A model generated the notes under the pieces. It did not search any database. It was not told the origin of the DNA and was given only the letters and a program-made list of their open reading frames with translations. Both the position numbers and the translations under genes were made by a program. DNA of 64,000 nt. It comes from Ailurus styani (taxonomy: Eukaryota > Chordata > Mammalia > Carnivora > Ailuridae). Shown here piece by piece: positions 1-11,782 of this stretch. The stretch covers positions 2,754,711 to 2,818,710 of the forward strand of contig LNAC01000163.1 in NCBI GenBank assembly GCA_002007465.1, read 5' to 3'. How positions within the stretch are numbered: position 1 is the first letter of the stretch; every line of letters starts with the position of its first letter.

Positions 1-1346
1 GGGGTGGGAACTATGGAAAGAGAATTTTGAACTCAGACTGACACACTAGAGTGTCATCAGAATGCTTCCCATGTTGTAAGTTTAGGCCTATATTTTGAAA
101 CCCAAGTGTAAAGCTTATAGTTTAAATAACCTCATCTGAGGGTTCAAATTTAGTTCACCTTCTGGGCACCTGAATTCTCCATTTGTTGCATTTAAAGTAG
201 GGAACAAAGTAGGAGGAGAGAAGCAGGAGGAAGAGAAAAAGAAAGCCAGGGCAATTAAAGAGAATCAAGAGGCAGAATGTTGTGGAACAACCTGTTCCCC
301 ACCTGCTGGGCATTTATGTCTGAGTTCTGATGGCAGCAGAACAGGTGTCCTCACTCCCCTGCACAGGACTCAGGTGTCCAGTTTCATCCATATCACAGAT
401 CTGACAGTCACCCTTTTAGCTTCTCCCGTCTTGGGGTGGGGGTCCCCTACAGGGAATCTCTACGTCTCGGGTGAAGATATATTTATTGCTGAGTTATCAT
501 AGAGGTTTTCTCTTTTACTGTACTTAGGGAATCCACATTGGTATGTCTTCTTGGTACATGTATTATGTATTAAGAGTTTTATGAATTTCATTTAAGATTT
601 TAGCCTGTGGAAACAATTAGTCGCAGCAGTAATCGTAATAGTAATGATGATGGTAATAATAATAATGATAAAATGTACTCTGTAATTGCAGGGACCTTGT
701 CTTTTTCCCCTGTGTGCCCAGCACTGGAAGGGTGCCTAGCTCGAAGGAGGTGCACCATTATGGTTGTTGGACAGATGGAGGGAAAGATGTAGCATTTATG
801 ACCTGTTCATTTTGTAGGTACTGCATTAAGTACTTCACACGGGTTATCTCATCTCCCAACAATACGATTTAGTGTTTTCCTCAGTATTTCATCAAATCTA
901 ATTTGTCATTGATTCTAAGGCACACTTTTAGCTATAACTGGAAAAAAACCTAAGAAAAATTAAACTAAAACACAGTGCTTTTCACTTAGAATTTTTCTCA
1001 TGAGAACTATTTTAGACTTAAAGATTTTTTCATCTTATCATTAGTGTGTGGGCCTTAAAAGGAAAATAAGTTTGTTCAATAATCCTGAAAAAATTTCACA
1101 TTCAGAATCTGACTGTTGTACATCACTTTCCAATTCTGAGTCATTAATTTTTGTGTTTTTCCACATAATACTGACTTCTGTGCCATTAAGAGTGTTGATG
1201 GTGCTTTTGATTAGAGAGCATTATTCTGCTCTTTCTGGGATTTTCTTCCAAGCTGCTGATACCCATTCTGCAAGTATTGATGCTGGAGCTTAACTATTTG
1301 ACTAATCTCAGAGTTTAGTTTTTTCTCCATTGAAACATGTCACTGC

Positions 1347-1621
1347 AGGCACCTGGGTGGCTCAGTGGGTTAAAGCCTCTGCCTTCGGCTCAGGTCATGA
1401 TCTCAGGGTCCTGGGATCGAGGCCCGCATCGAGCTCTCTGCTCAGTAGGGAGCCTGCTTCCTCCTCTCTGCCTGCCTCTCAGCCTACTTGTGATCTCTCT
1501 CTATCTCTGTCAAATAAATAAATAAAATCTTAAAAAAAAAAAAAGATTCTCCGTCTCTCTCTGCCCCTCCTAGCCTCTCTCTCTCAAATAAATAAATAAA
1601 TCTTAAAACAAACAAACAAAC
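1347..1621 (+). repeat. CAN-type SINE with a duplicated 3' tail
   Basis: A full head-to-tail SINE (CACCTGGGTGGCTCAG to AAAATCTT-A12, ending about 1545) is followed directly by a second CT-rich body and (AAATAA)n tail ending in (AAAC)n. The whole unit is flanked by a perfect 14-bp target-site duplication, aaacatgtcactgc, at 1333-1346 and 1622-1635. Confidence 0.9.
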
Positions 1622-1682
1622 AAACATGTCACTGCTTGTCGAGCAACTTTTATTCAAAGTCAGCAAGATATAATCAAAATTT

Positions 1683-1800
1683 CTCAGGTCGTGATCTCCG
1701 GGTCCTGGGATCTTGTGCTCAGTGGGGAGTTTGCTTGAGGATTCCCTTTCCCTCTGCCCCTTGCACTCTCTCTCAAGTAAATAAATCTTTGGGGAAAAAA
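1683..1800 (+). repeat. 5'-truncated CAN-type SINE
   Basis: Begins inside the SINE body (CTCAGGTCGTGATCTCCGGG) and runs through a CT-rich segment to an AAGTAAATAAATC tail. Diverged; no clear target-site duplication. Confidence 0.75.
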
Positions 1801-3339
1801 ATGTTACCAGTGGTTTTCCCCAGTGGTGGTTGGATTACAAATGGTTCTTGTTTTCTTCTTTGTAATTGTCTTTGTTTTCCAAAATTTCTACACATACACA
1901 CAATTAAACTTGCCCTTGCTTTAGCTGCTGATCACGGTCTCCCTTTTCTCACCTTCTGTGTCCTCCTTGTATGGGGAGTTTGGAAGTTGAATTTGTCACT
2001 CTCCCTGATGGTCTTGCTGCCTCAGATGTGGAAAGGCCCATCTATCTGCCCCCTGTGGGACCAGGATCTCTGCTGACCTCCAGTGGCTCTAGGGTGCATG
2101 ACATGCAGCAGGAGACATTACAGACATTATTTGCTGGGAAGTGCAAAACATTCACACTCCTGCTAGCATTTTTAGGGAAGTACTTTGTAATTGTCTACCC
2201 AGAACTTGCTCCCGAATACCAGAGTTAGTCTTATCTGTGTGCCTTCTGGTACAGCTTGAACCTTCCATAGTGGAAATTGAGAAGCTTTTATAAGAGCTAT
2301 ATGTAAACGAGGTGTTAAGAATAAGAAAATAATTCTAGACAACAGTATTGTATTAAAAGCAAACTTGCTAAGAGACTAGATCTTATTTATTCTCACCATG
2401 AAAAGTGATAATTACTGAAGTGATAAGGTGCTAGCTAATGCCACAGTGACAGTCATATTGCAATATATAAATAAATATCAAATCAACATGTTGTATACCC
2501 TCAACTATACAGTGTTATATGTCAAATATATTTCAATTTAAAAAGTATAAAAAAAAGATGTACACTGAAGAATTCATGTGCACAAAACAGAACTTGGATG
2601 CCCAGGTTTAGCCTGATTTCTGAGTAAGCTTCTAGGCTTTATTTATAATTTTTATTTAGGGTTTTATTTTGTTGTGGTGTTTTGTTGTTGTTTTACCCTC
2701 ATTGTGGGGGAAGGCATGGTTTGGGAGTGGAAAAGGGTACAGAGGCAGCCATGGTCCTCATCCCTGAACCAGGAGAACAGTGAGACCTTCCTGTTGAAAT
2801 CATCTGCCATTGGTAATCACAGCGGGGAGATGAGACGGGAGCAGGAGGCAGTTTCCCCACGTGGAGAACCCTGCTGGGCATGAGTGAGGAAGGTGGGCGG
2901 GCAGGCAGGCAGAACCCATCAAGGGAAAGTAAGTGACCATTGAAGCAAAAGTACATGCTAATTTTCTAATCAGCGAGCTGTTAACCTTCTGAAATTTATA
3001 AGTCCTTTGACATGCATTTTAACATTTGATCCACTCAGTTAATTAAAAAAAACATTTATTATACCCCTTAAATCATTCTTTGTTATATTGTCAAAATGTC
3101 ACATTGTAATTATCTTAAAATCCTTTTTGACCAATGCATGTAAAAAGTCACCTTTATGTCCAAAATTATTGATCAATGTAATTTTAAGGTTTTTGCTTCT
3201 TAATAATTAAAAGCCACCTCATTATGCAGCATACCTGCTGCCATGGTGTTGTTTGAGAATTAAGCAGGCAACTATCTATGCCTCTAACAGTCTTCAAGTA
3301 TTATTTAATCTGTTTCTAACCATAACTAGAATTTTAAGG

Positions 3340-3640
3340 CAACCTAAGGGTTGTAATGTTAAAGTTTGTAAACAGACTCTTGTTATTTCTGCCAGGACTG
3401 TTGCAGTAGCTTCCTTACTAGACTCCCTGATTCTCCCTGATTTACTGCCAGGTGAATATTTTTAAAGCCCTGTTCTACTGCTTCAGTGACTGCTTATCAC
3501 ATATCAGGTAAAATTTAAACTCCATTAACCTAGAATTTAAGACTCTCTGGAGTCCACCTGTATAACCTTACTTATTTTACTTCTGGTTCATGCATGTTTA
3601 CTCTCAGCACACTATTTTCCCATTATGCCACTAATTTAAG
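3340..3640 (+). repeat. LINE-2-like relic
   Basis: Text of the type 'gactctctggagtccacctgtataacc...ttatgcca' resembles the 3' part of mammalian L2. Highly diverged; limits approximate. Confidence 0.4.
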
Positions 3641-4924
3641 AAAGTTAATTATTCCAGCAGTGTCTTTTATTGTCCATTTTCCTGCTGATCCTTAGGCCAC
3701 AAATAGAAAATCGATGTTTCCAGTTAGACTAGTTCCTTTCTTAATGGGTCTGTGTCACAAACTTTCTGCCAAATACTTTGGGGATTAGAAAAATTCTGTG
3801 GCTTTCCGCTGGCAAATTAGGCACCAGCTAGGCTAGTTTAGCTTTATTAACATTGGATATGTACCTGAATTGGACTTAGTAGGAATATCTTCCCTTTGTA
3901 GGACTTGATATTACTGAATATAACTTAATTATTATTTTGCAAAGAAGGTGGGCAAAATCTTATCTGGTAGTTTTAATTTGTAACTCTTGATTACAGATGA
4001 GCATGTTTTTCTACACATTTTTTTGGCTGTGTTTCTTCTGTAAATCAACTGATACCTTCAGCCCATTTATCTTTCTGGAGGTTCTTTGTTAATGTTTTTT
4101 AAGTATTCCAAATATTATTAATTTGTCTCTAATTTGTGGCACAGATATCTTTCTTCCAGTTTGTCTTAAAAACTCATGGTGTTCTTCAACATCTAGGTGC
4201 TTCCTTGCCTATACAGCTTCAAAATCTGGCAAATATCTTGGTTATGTGTTTGATGTGGATGCAGGCCCTTTCCGCAAGTACACATTGTTTCCTTCTGAGT
4301 TCTCTTTCTCTCTGTCTATGCAGGCGTGGTCCTCAGCCCTAAATCTGCACAAATTGCAGATTTAATTTCTACAAGGAATCACATAGACAATGTATAGGAA
4401 AGAAAATAGCCAGGGGGTGATTCTTGCTCACTTAGGAATGGTCCGTTCCTTTCTAAGATTTCAGTTCACTTATTCTTCATTGGTTTCATGGTGTCCAATA
4501 TCCTTTAAAATGTGATTTAAAAAAATCTATTTTTTTCCGAGTTGTCGTAACAGGGCCAATAGATTTCTGCTACCTACTACATCCTGCTTGGAAATGGAAA
4601 TTCTTGAGTAGGTTCCCTTTTGGGTTTTCTATGAACCCAGTAGGATCTCCTGCAAGTAATGATACTTTTACTTCTTTTTTAGTATGTATGCTTTTTCTTT
4701 TTCTGCTGACTGGGAACTCCGGTACAGTGTTATACAGAAGCCAGAGCAGGCGTCTGTGTTTCTTTCCTGATCTCGGCAGGATAGCTTTCAGTGTTTTACT
4801 ATCAGGTTGTTCAGTATTTGCTTATTTGGGTTCTCTTCTGTTTCTAGCTTGCCAAAAAATTTTAAGCATGAATGGATTTTGAATTTTATCAAATGGTTTT
4901 TTTTGCTGCTTTTGAGAGGTGTGG

Positions 4925-5355
4925 CAGTCCCGTGTATCTGTGGCTTGGCTTTCCATGGTTCAGTCACTGGCAGCCCACTGTAGTTCCCAAGCAGGTGAAT
5001 CGGCAGAGGGTCGGTAGCCTCACATTCTGTCGTTCCTCTCACCTCATCTCTTCACGCAGCCATGTTGTCATCTCACATCACCACAGGAAGGGTGGGTACA
5101 GTACAAGAAAATATTTTGAGAGAGGGAGGGACTGCATTCCCATAACTTTTATTACAGTATATTATAATTGTTCTATTTTATTATTAGTTATTCTTAATCT
5201 CTTACTGTGCCTAATTCATAAGTTAAACTTTATCATGGATACATATGTAAAGGAGAAAGCTTAGTGCGTAGAGGGTTCAGTACTATTCATGGTTTCAGGC
5301 ACCCACTGGGGGTCTTAGAACATATGCTCTGTGGATCAGTGTGGGGCCACTGTAG
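4925..5355 (+). repeat. Tigger-type (Tc1/mariner) DNA transposon relic
   Basis: The segments 'ttttattacagtatattata', 'cttactgtgcctaattcata' and 'ggtttcaggcacccactggggg' match my recollection of the non-coding 3' part and terminus of Tigger/MER2 elements. Many mutations; no intact transposase frame. Confidence 0.65.
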
Positions 5356-5479
5356 TGGAATTTTTCTCTTTTATTCTGTTAAGGTCATGAATTACATCGC
5401 TTCATTTTCAAACATTAAACTGAAGTACTAGACTAAATCCTGCTTGGGTGATGTATTCTCCGTTGTACACAGTGCCAAA

Positions 5480-6684
5480 TTTAGTTTAACATTTTCTTTT
5501 CAAGTTTTGCATCCATGTTCTTGAGTAAGACTATACTTTTATTTTCTCATCATTTCCATGTCAGATTTGGCAGAAAGATTATGCTGACCTCATAAAATTA
5601 GTTGAGAAATGTTCACTCTTTTTGTTTTCTCTGGAATGTGTAAACAGCATTATTGGCTGCTTAAATTTTTGGTAGAACTTGGTGGTGAAGCTTTCTAGAA
5701 ATGGAGTTGTCTTTGTGGGACAGCTATAGATTATGGGATTTTATTTATTTAATAATAATTATTTTAGGACTGTTCATGTTTTCTGTTTATTCTGGTGTCA
5801 GTTTGGTAAGTTGTACCTTAAAGGGAATTTTTTTTAATTAAGTTTTTTATTTTAATTCCAGTACTGTTAATATATAGTGTCATGCTCATTTCAGGCATAC
5901 GGTATAGTGATTCAACAACTCTATACGTTACTCAGGGCTCAGGATAATAAGTATACACTTAATCCTCACCCCCTATTTCACCCATCCACCCATTCTCCTC
6001 CCCTCTAGTAACCATCAGTTTGTTCTCTAGAGTCTGTTTCTTGGTTTTGTCTTGCTCTCTTTTTTTCCCTTGTTTTGTTTCTTAAATTCCACGTATGAGT
6101 GAAATCATATGGTATTTGTCTTTCTCTGACTTATTTTGCTTAGCATTATGCTCTAGCTCCATCCATGTTGTTGCAAATGGCAAGATTTCATTCTTTTTCC
6201 ATGGCTGAATAATATTCCATTATGTATATATATACCACTTCTCTATCCATTCATCTATCAATGGACAGTTGGTCGGCCTCCATAATTTGGCTATTTTAAT
6301 AATGTTGCAGTAAATATAGGGGTGCATATATCCTTTTGAATTTGTGTTTTTGTAGTCTTTGGGTAAATACCCAGTAGTGTGATTATGGGATTGTACAGTG
6401 GTTCTATTTTTAAATTTTTGAGGAACCTCCATATTGTCTTCCATAGTGGCTGCACCAATTTGCTTTCCCACCAACAGTGCAGGAGGGTTCCCCTTTCTCC
6501 AAATCTTCGCCAACACTGGTTTCTTGTGTTGTTGATTTTAGCCATTCTGACAGGTGTGATACCTCATTATGATTTTGATTTCCATTTCTCTGATGCTGAG
6601 GGATGTTGAGCATCTTTTCATGTGTTTGTTGGCCAGCTGGATGTCTTCTTTGGCGAAATAATGGCAATTAAAAAACTTTATCAA
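5480..6684 (-). mobile_element. LINE-1 fragments, antisense, including ORF2 C-terminus
   Basis: Read on the - strand, 6220-6667 translates in pieces to the LINE-1 ORF2p C-terminal region. Recognisable elements are [40 protein letters not shown] and WRPTNCPLIDEWIEKWYIYT, with frameshifts. 5830-6200 is the carnivore-type LINE-1 3' UTR. 5480-5825 looks like an older LINE-1 piece. The element is dead. A SINE sits at its right-hand edge. Confidence 0.85.
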
Positions 6685-6869
6685 GGGGCGCCTGGGTGGG
6701 ACAGTTGATGAAGTGTCCGACTCTTGGTTTCAGCTCAGGTGGTGATCTCAGGGTTGTTGCGGTCTGCATTCAGCAGGGAGTCTGCTTGAGATTCTCTCTT
6801 CCTCTCCCTCTGCTCTTCCCCTCTCTCACCCTCTCTTTCTCTCTCAAATAAATAAATCTTAAAAAAAAA
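6685..6869 (+). repeat. CAN-type SINE inserted in LINE-1 sequence
   Basis: Head GGGGCGCCTGGGTGGGACAG, CT-rich body, tail AAATAAATAAATCTT-A9. Imperfect flanking repeats aaaaactttatcaa and aaaaagtttatctaa suggest an older insertion. Confidence 0.9.
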
Positions 6870-8130
6870 GTTTATCTAAATCTCCAAACTTATTGTCATC
6901 ATGTTATTGATAATACTCTCTTATTATCCGAGTTAAATATTCCTGCTACATTCCTTAAATTCTCTTCTCTCTCATTTTTTCCTTGATCAGTCTTTCTAGT
7001 GGTTTATCAGTTTTATTAGTCTTTGCAAAGAACCAGATTTTGGCTTTTTGGTCTTCTCTATTATATATTTGTTTTTGCACTTCATTAATTTTTGCTTTTA
7101 CCTTTCTCATCACTTCTTTATCCTTTGTTTTCTTTTTGTTTCTGTTTATAATTTTTTAAGATGAATGCTTAGCTCTTTGTTTTTCAGCCTTTCCCCTCAG
7201 ACATCTCTGTTTTAATGTCATAAATTCATTCTGTGTGTCACTTTGGCTGCACGCTGCAAGTTCTCATAGGTATTTTCATTATCATTCAGTTCACATTATT
7301 TTCTTTGTGGTTTCATCTCTGATCCGTGTCTATATAGTTTTTAATTCTCATTATGATTTGAGTCATTTGAAAGTTGTTGAGAATTTTTTTTTGACTCACT
7401 GTGTTTGTTTTTTATATGGTATATACACCTGCCAAGAACATGTGTTCCGCAGCTTTTGGAATATCGTGTTCTGCATATGTCAGTTTAGTCAGGTTTCTTA
7501 GATGTGTTGTTCAGATTCTCCTTACTTTATTGATTATATCTGTTGTATTACTTACTGAAAGAAGTGTGTTAATAATTTCCTGCCATGATAATAGATCTGT
7601 CTTTATAGTACTGTAAGTTTTTACTTTATATATTTCTAGACTGTTATTTGATATATACAAATTGAGAATTGTTGTGTCTGCCTGGAAAATTGAACTTTTT
7701 ATTATGAAGGGTCCCTCTTGGTCTTTCAGTGCTTTTTGCCCTAGTGTATACTTATTTACTATTAATATAGCTATACAAGATTTCTTTTGATTAGTTTTTG
7801 CACGGTATATTTTTCCCTAGCCTTTTTCTTTCAAGCTTTGAGCATCCTTATGTTTAGATGTGTATTTTATAAGGATATGTAGTTAGATTTTACTTTTGCA
7901 CCTTTGTCAAAGATCACTTCTGTATGTACACATAGGTCTATTTCTGGACTCTGTTCCATTGATCTGTTTGTTCTGTATGCCAGTAACACGCTGTCTAGAG
8001 TCCTGTAGGTTTACAGTAAATGTTAAAGTCCATTGGCTTAAGCCCTCTGGTTTTGTTTATCAGGGGTATTGGTAATTTTCTTAAAATATCTTTGTCTGGT
8101 TTTGGAATCAGGGTAATGCTGGCCTCTTAG
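6870..8130 (-). mobile_element. LINE-1 ORF2 relic, antisense
   Basis: Contains phrases typical of antisense mammalian LINE-1 ORF2, for example 'aagaaccagattttggcttt', 'tttgtcaaagatcacttctg' and 'ggtctatttctggactctgt'. Heavily mutated with no open frame of note. Confidence 0.75.
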
Positions 8131-8304
8131 AATGAGTTGGAAAGTGAACACTTCTCTTCAGTTTTCGGGAAAACTTTGTGTGGAAATGAAATTATTTCTT
8201 CCTTAAATATTTGGTAGGATTGGCTAGTTCTCATCATGGGTTTTTGCTGATAGTTCCAGTTCAGATTAAACATTACAGGGCTTTGACTTAATTTTCTCAA
8301 TTTT

Positions 8305-8525
8305 TCTGTTTGTATCTTTCTTTCTCTTATGCTGAAAATCTTGACTCTTAGTGGCATTAGTATAATTATTCATGTACTTTATGTGTTTATTTCAAAATAA
8401 CAATGCCAGTGTTANTCTGTTTGTATCTTTCTTTCTCTTATGCTGAAAATCTTGACTCTTAGCGGCATTAGTATAATTATTCATGTACTTTATGTGTTTA
8501 TTTCAAAATAACAATGCCAGTGTTA
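8305..8525. repeat. 110-bp tandem duplication joined by a single N (assembly joint)
   Basis: Copy 1 is 8305-8414, N is at 8415, copy 2 is 8416-8525. I count one mismatch (cttagtggc versus cttagcggc). Best read as two overlapping contig ends that were not merged. Confidence 0.85.
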
Positions 8526-8746
8526 ACATTTCCTTAAAACTAATTTTATTTTACTATTAAAAAATTTTCCATAGTTCCAGAGTTAAAAGTATAAAACCAA
8601 GGTACAGTCAGGGAAATCTAAATTCCATCTCTGACCTTTTTTTTTTTTGCTTTTTCTCTCATTGGTGGTGTGTTTTTGGAGAGAGGAGGAGGATGGGCAC
8701 AAAGATTACGTAAACATACATATATACACACATACTTGCTGAGAGC

Positions 8747-8812
8747 CACACACACACACATTTATGTGTCTGTACATGTGTATATGTGTGTGTGTGTGTA
8801 TGTGTGTGTGTT
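8747..8812. repeat. CA/TG microsatellite with internal inversion
   Basis: A (CA)n tract is followed within 20 bases by (TG)n broken by ATG units, so the strand can fold back on itself. Alternating purine-pyrimidine throughout. Confidence 0.9.
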
Positions 8813-9900
8813 TGTATTTCTTTCCAAAGTTTCTTCTCCATATTTCTTATGCAAAATAACATATCTATACCCGTCTTTCTGTACCTGGCTTTTTTGACTT
8901 AACAGTGTATCTTGGAGATGGCTCCTTACTCAGCATAAAGAGATCTTTTTCATCTCTTTACAAACAGCCTAGTACTTCACTGTGTGCATATACCGTCCTA
9001 TACTTAAGCAGTCTTCTCTTGATCGTATGTGGGGAGAAATAGTGACTTTTAAAAAGACCTTTTCCATATTCCAGACCACAGCACTGTGGGACTGGCCAGT
9101 AGAATTACTTAACCTCATTGTAACAGCATTTTTATTAAAACCGTTTTCATTTCTATGTCACTGCGAACATTCACTTTATAATATGCCAGGTTTCACAGTG
9201 TGGTGTGCTGGGGACTGAAGGGGTTTTTTCATTAGGAAGCTAAAGTTCTTACTTTTTATTTTATCTCTGGGCTAGATTTTTTAGATGTAGGGTAAGCCTA
9301 AGCCTTCGTGGCCTTTGACTTACAGCAGGTGCTTCTGTTTCTCTTCAAAGACTTCTGCTTGCTGACGGAAGCACATCCATGCCTCCATTTGCAGCACCAA
9401 TGTAATCTCAGTAATTCCTTGCTCGGGTGATAGAACCTGCCATTCTTACAACACCTCAGAGACGGTTTTCTCATTATAACCCCTCAGGCCGAAAAAGGGC
9501 GTGTAGTGATATATCCGCCGGTCTTCTGCTTCAGGAAGTACCAGCTTCTAAGTAGGTTAGTGTCTATATTAAGTAAGTGTATATTAAGATACCTTAAGAT
9601 TATTTCAGATTTCTGTGATATGGTGAATAAGTACTCTCTTTGGCCTCATATGTAACCTGTGGGTCCCTTCTTTTGCTTAGATTTGTCTTCTGTTCAAAGG
9701 ATTTTAGTAGTCAAGCACTGTTTCCTCCTTTATAGATTTTCCATGGAGTTTAACAAAGAGTTATGTGCTCTTAATTACTGAGAACCCATATTCCATTCTT
9801 AACCCCTAATACATCTGTTTAGCTCTCTCTGATTGTTTATCCTAGAGAAAACACGAATACACCTGGACTTACCAAATATTGTAAGTCCTTTTCCCTCTTC

Positions 9901-10164
9901 CTGAGCAGTGCAAAGAACTTAAAATACTTAGAATCATTAACCTGCTCGTCACCTCTCCTACCCCAGCTTTCGTGCTCTTGGTGTCATCATGCGTTTTAGT
10001 TTGTGTCAAACCCCACAAGGCATAACTGTCATNCTGAGCTGTGCAAAGAACTTAAAATACTTAGATCATTAACCTGCTCGTCACCTCTCCTATCCCAGCT
10101 TACGTGCTCTTGGTGTCATCATGCGTTTTAGTTTGTGTCAAACCCCACAAGGCATAACTGTCAT
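9901..10164. repeat. 132-bp tandem duplication joined by a single N (assembly joint)
   Basis: Copy 1 is 9901-10032, N is at 10033, copy 2 is 10034-10164. Copies differ by about three substitutions and one 1-base indel, more than the other joints, consistent with two haplotypes or poor-quality contig ends. Confidence 0.85.
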
Positions 10165-10194
10165 TGTTTTGTATAGTCAGTGTTCACTTAGGTT

Positions 10195-10330
10195 TTTAAA
10201 ACCGCTATACTGAGGTATAATTGACAAAATAAACTACGTATTTAAAATGTACAAATTGATGATTTTTACTTACGTATACACCCATGAAACTGTTAGCACA
10301 CATATGTGTATATTTTCTAGTATACTTGTT
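10195..10330 (-). repeat. Old LINE-1 3' end fragment, antisense
   Basis: 'tatactgaggtataattgac' and 'acccatgaaactgttagcac' are typical of L1M-type 3' UTR read in antisense. Confidence 0.55.
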
Positions 10331-10514
10331 TCGACCATAGAATCTCTTAGAAAATTAAGGTGGTCAGCAAAGCCCTATTGCTGTTCTGTTGGTTTTGTTT
10401 TGTTTTGTAGCTACTAGAAATGGGAGGCAGGGTAAGAGAATTTTCATGGTTTCTTGTACCACCATTTTAGAATTCTGCCCTCATTTTACAACTCAGTTAA
10501 GAATACAAAAATAT

Positions 10515-10719
10515 GGGGCACCTGGATGGCTCAGTCGGGTAAGTGGCTGCCTTTGGCTCAGGTCATGATCCTGGAGTGCTGGGATCGAGCCCCACATTGG
10601 GCTCCCTGCTCACTGGGGAGTCTGCTTCTCCCTCTCCCAGTCTTCCTGCTTGTGTTCCTTCTTGCTCTGTCTCTCTTTGTCAAATTAAATAAAATCTAAA
10701 AAAACCAAAAAAAACCCCA
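10515..10719 (+). repeat. CAN-type SINE
   Basis: Head GGGGCACCTGGATGGCTCAG, CT-rich body, tail CAAATTAAATAAAATC then A-rich. Flanks aagaatacaaaaatat and aaagaacaaaaatgt are an imperfect target-site duplication. Confidence 0.9.
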
Positions 10720-11027
10720 TAAAGAACAAAAATGTCACCTGTTTTAGGCTACTTCAGTCCTCTCTCCAGTCCCCTTCATTTTAAAAATTCAGTGTATCTT
10801 TTATTATTTTCATCCATGTGAGTAGTATGGCATTTGAGCTTTTCCAGTGCCTAGAAAATATTGATTTCTCATATTTGCCACCTCTTGGAAATAACAGCAG
10901 AAATATTTAAAGGCTTTTCCATCCTGATTGAAGTCTGTATCTTAGTAATTGTGATTTCTTCAAATGAGATCTGTATACATTTTGATTTTAGGTTCTTATT
11001 TTGAGTCTATACATACTAATTTTAAGG

Positions 11028-11177
11028 GTGTGTGTGTGTGTGTGCGTGTTCTTTTTAAAATCTCCACTGCCTGAGAACATACCGATAGGTTATACTAAGG
11101 GATTTTTTNTGTGCGTGTTCTTTTTAAAATCTCCACTGCCTGAGAACATACCGATAGGTTATACTAAGGGATTTTTT
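11028..11177. repeat. TG tract and 68-bp duplication joined by a single N (assembly joint)
   Basis: A (TG)n run at 11028-11044 leads into copy 1 (11041-11108); N is at 11109; copy 2 is 11110-11177. The copies are identical by eye. The joint lies between a dinucleotide run and a T run, both hard to assemble. Confidence 0.85.
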
Positions 11178-11429
11178 TTTTTAGTGTATACTGATGATTT
11201 TTGGGTTTTATTCTATTAGCTTACACAAAATTTGTGTATTTGGGATTATGAATTATTCTACTAGCCAAAGAATCTAATATTTTTTAGCCTTTGAGCATAG
11301 TTTTAAATTTAATTTTCCTTTATTAAATGCTGCAAGAGATTCTCGCAAGTATAAAGTGATTTGAATAACTTCAAAATGAGAATTTTGCACATTCTAATTA
11401 TTTTCTGACTATAATAATATTTACTAACA

Positions 11430-11610
11430 CTAAACTTACTGGGTTACATTTGTGTTATCTCATTTAGTCCTTAATACAACCCTATGTGGTAGAAAACATA
11501 ACAAATGAGAAACTAAGGCAGAGAGAGTTGATACAACTTACAAGTTCATACAGTCAGTAAATAACAAATTTGGGATTTAAACCAGACAGTATATATGCAG
11601 AGCCTGGCCT
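11430..11610 (-). repeat. MIR relic
   Basis: 'aatgagaaactaaggcagagagagttgatacaacttac...gggatttaaaccagac' matches MIR in antisense. Ends about 170 bases before the first ERP44 exon of the window. Confidence 0.65.
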
Positions 11611-11782
11611 TTTAATCAATATAAACTTGTCATGATTAATTTTTTTCTCTAACATTGAAAAGGAGTTATATAAACCAAAATATTCTCACTAAATAATTGT
11701 AAGATTTTTGGCTGTTTGGGCTAATAGGCTCACCCTGGCTCAAATACGAGAGTGAAGTTGATTTTGTTTTTCATTCTTTTAG

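Larger units (their letters stand above)
1..11782 (+). other. ERP44 intron (partial) preceding the first exon in the window
   Basis: No coding exon of ERP44 upstream of residue 96 is recognisable here, so the interval is taken as the 3' part of an intron. It holds SINEs at 1347, 1683, 6685 and 10515, Tigger and LINE-1 relics between about 4.9 and 8.1 kb, a CA/TG tract at 8.75 kb and three single-N joints. The stretches 1-1330, 1802-2440, 2560-3340, 3700-4900, 8530-8740, 8830-9900 and 10720-11000 show nothing I recognise. Confidence 0.6.

Noticed and set aside
1330..1525. Repeated short peptides such as GTWVAQWVKASAFGSGHDL, also at 10454, 49291, 60383 and 61463
   Set aside because: These come from translating SINE heads, not from a protein family.
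1971..2228. An 85-codon open frame (MGSLEVEFVTLPDGLAASDV...) in the first intron region
   Set aside because: No recognised family, no splice or promoter context, and overlapping frames of similar length; chance frame in intronic DNA.
6220..6667. Several overlapping - strand open frames of 80-98 codons
   Set aside because: They are frameshifted pieces of LINE-1 ORF2p, reported as a dead mobile element rather than genes.
8305..11177. Possible tandem minisatellites or CRISPR-like repeats
   Set aside because: Only two copies at each site, joined by a single N; explained by assembly joints. This is vertebrate DNA, so CRISPR is not expected.
11752..11782. In-frame ATG upstream of the first ERP44 exon in the window
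   Set aside because: It lies in the intron before a good acceptor (ttttag) and the protein match begins at the acceptor.
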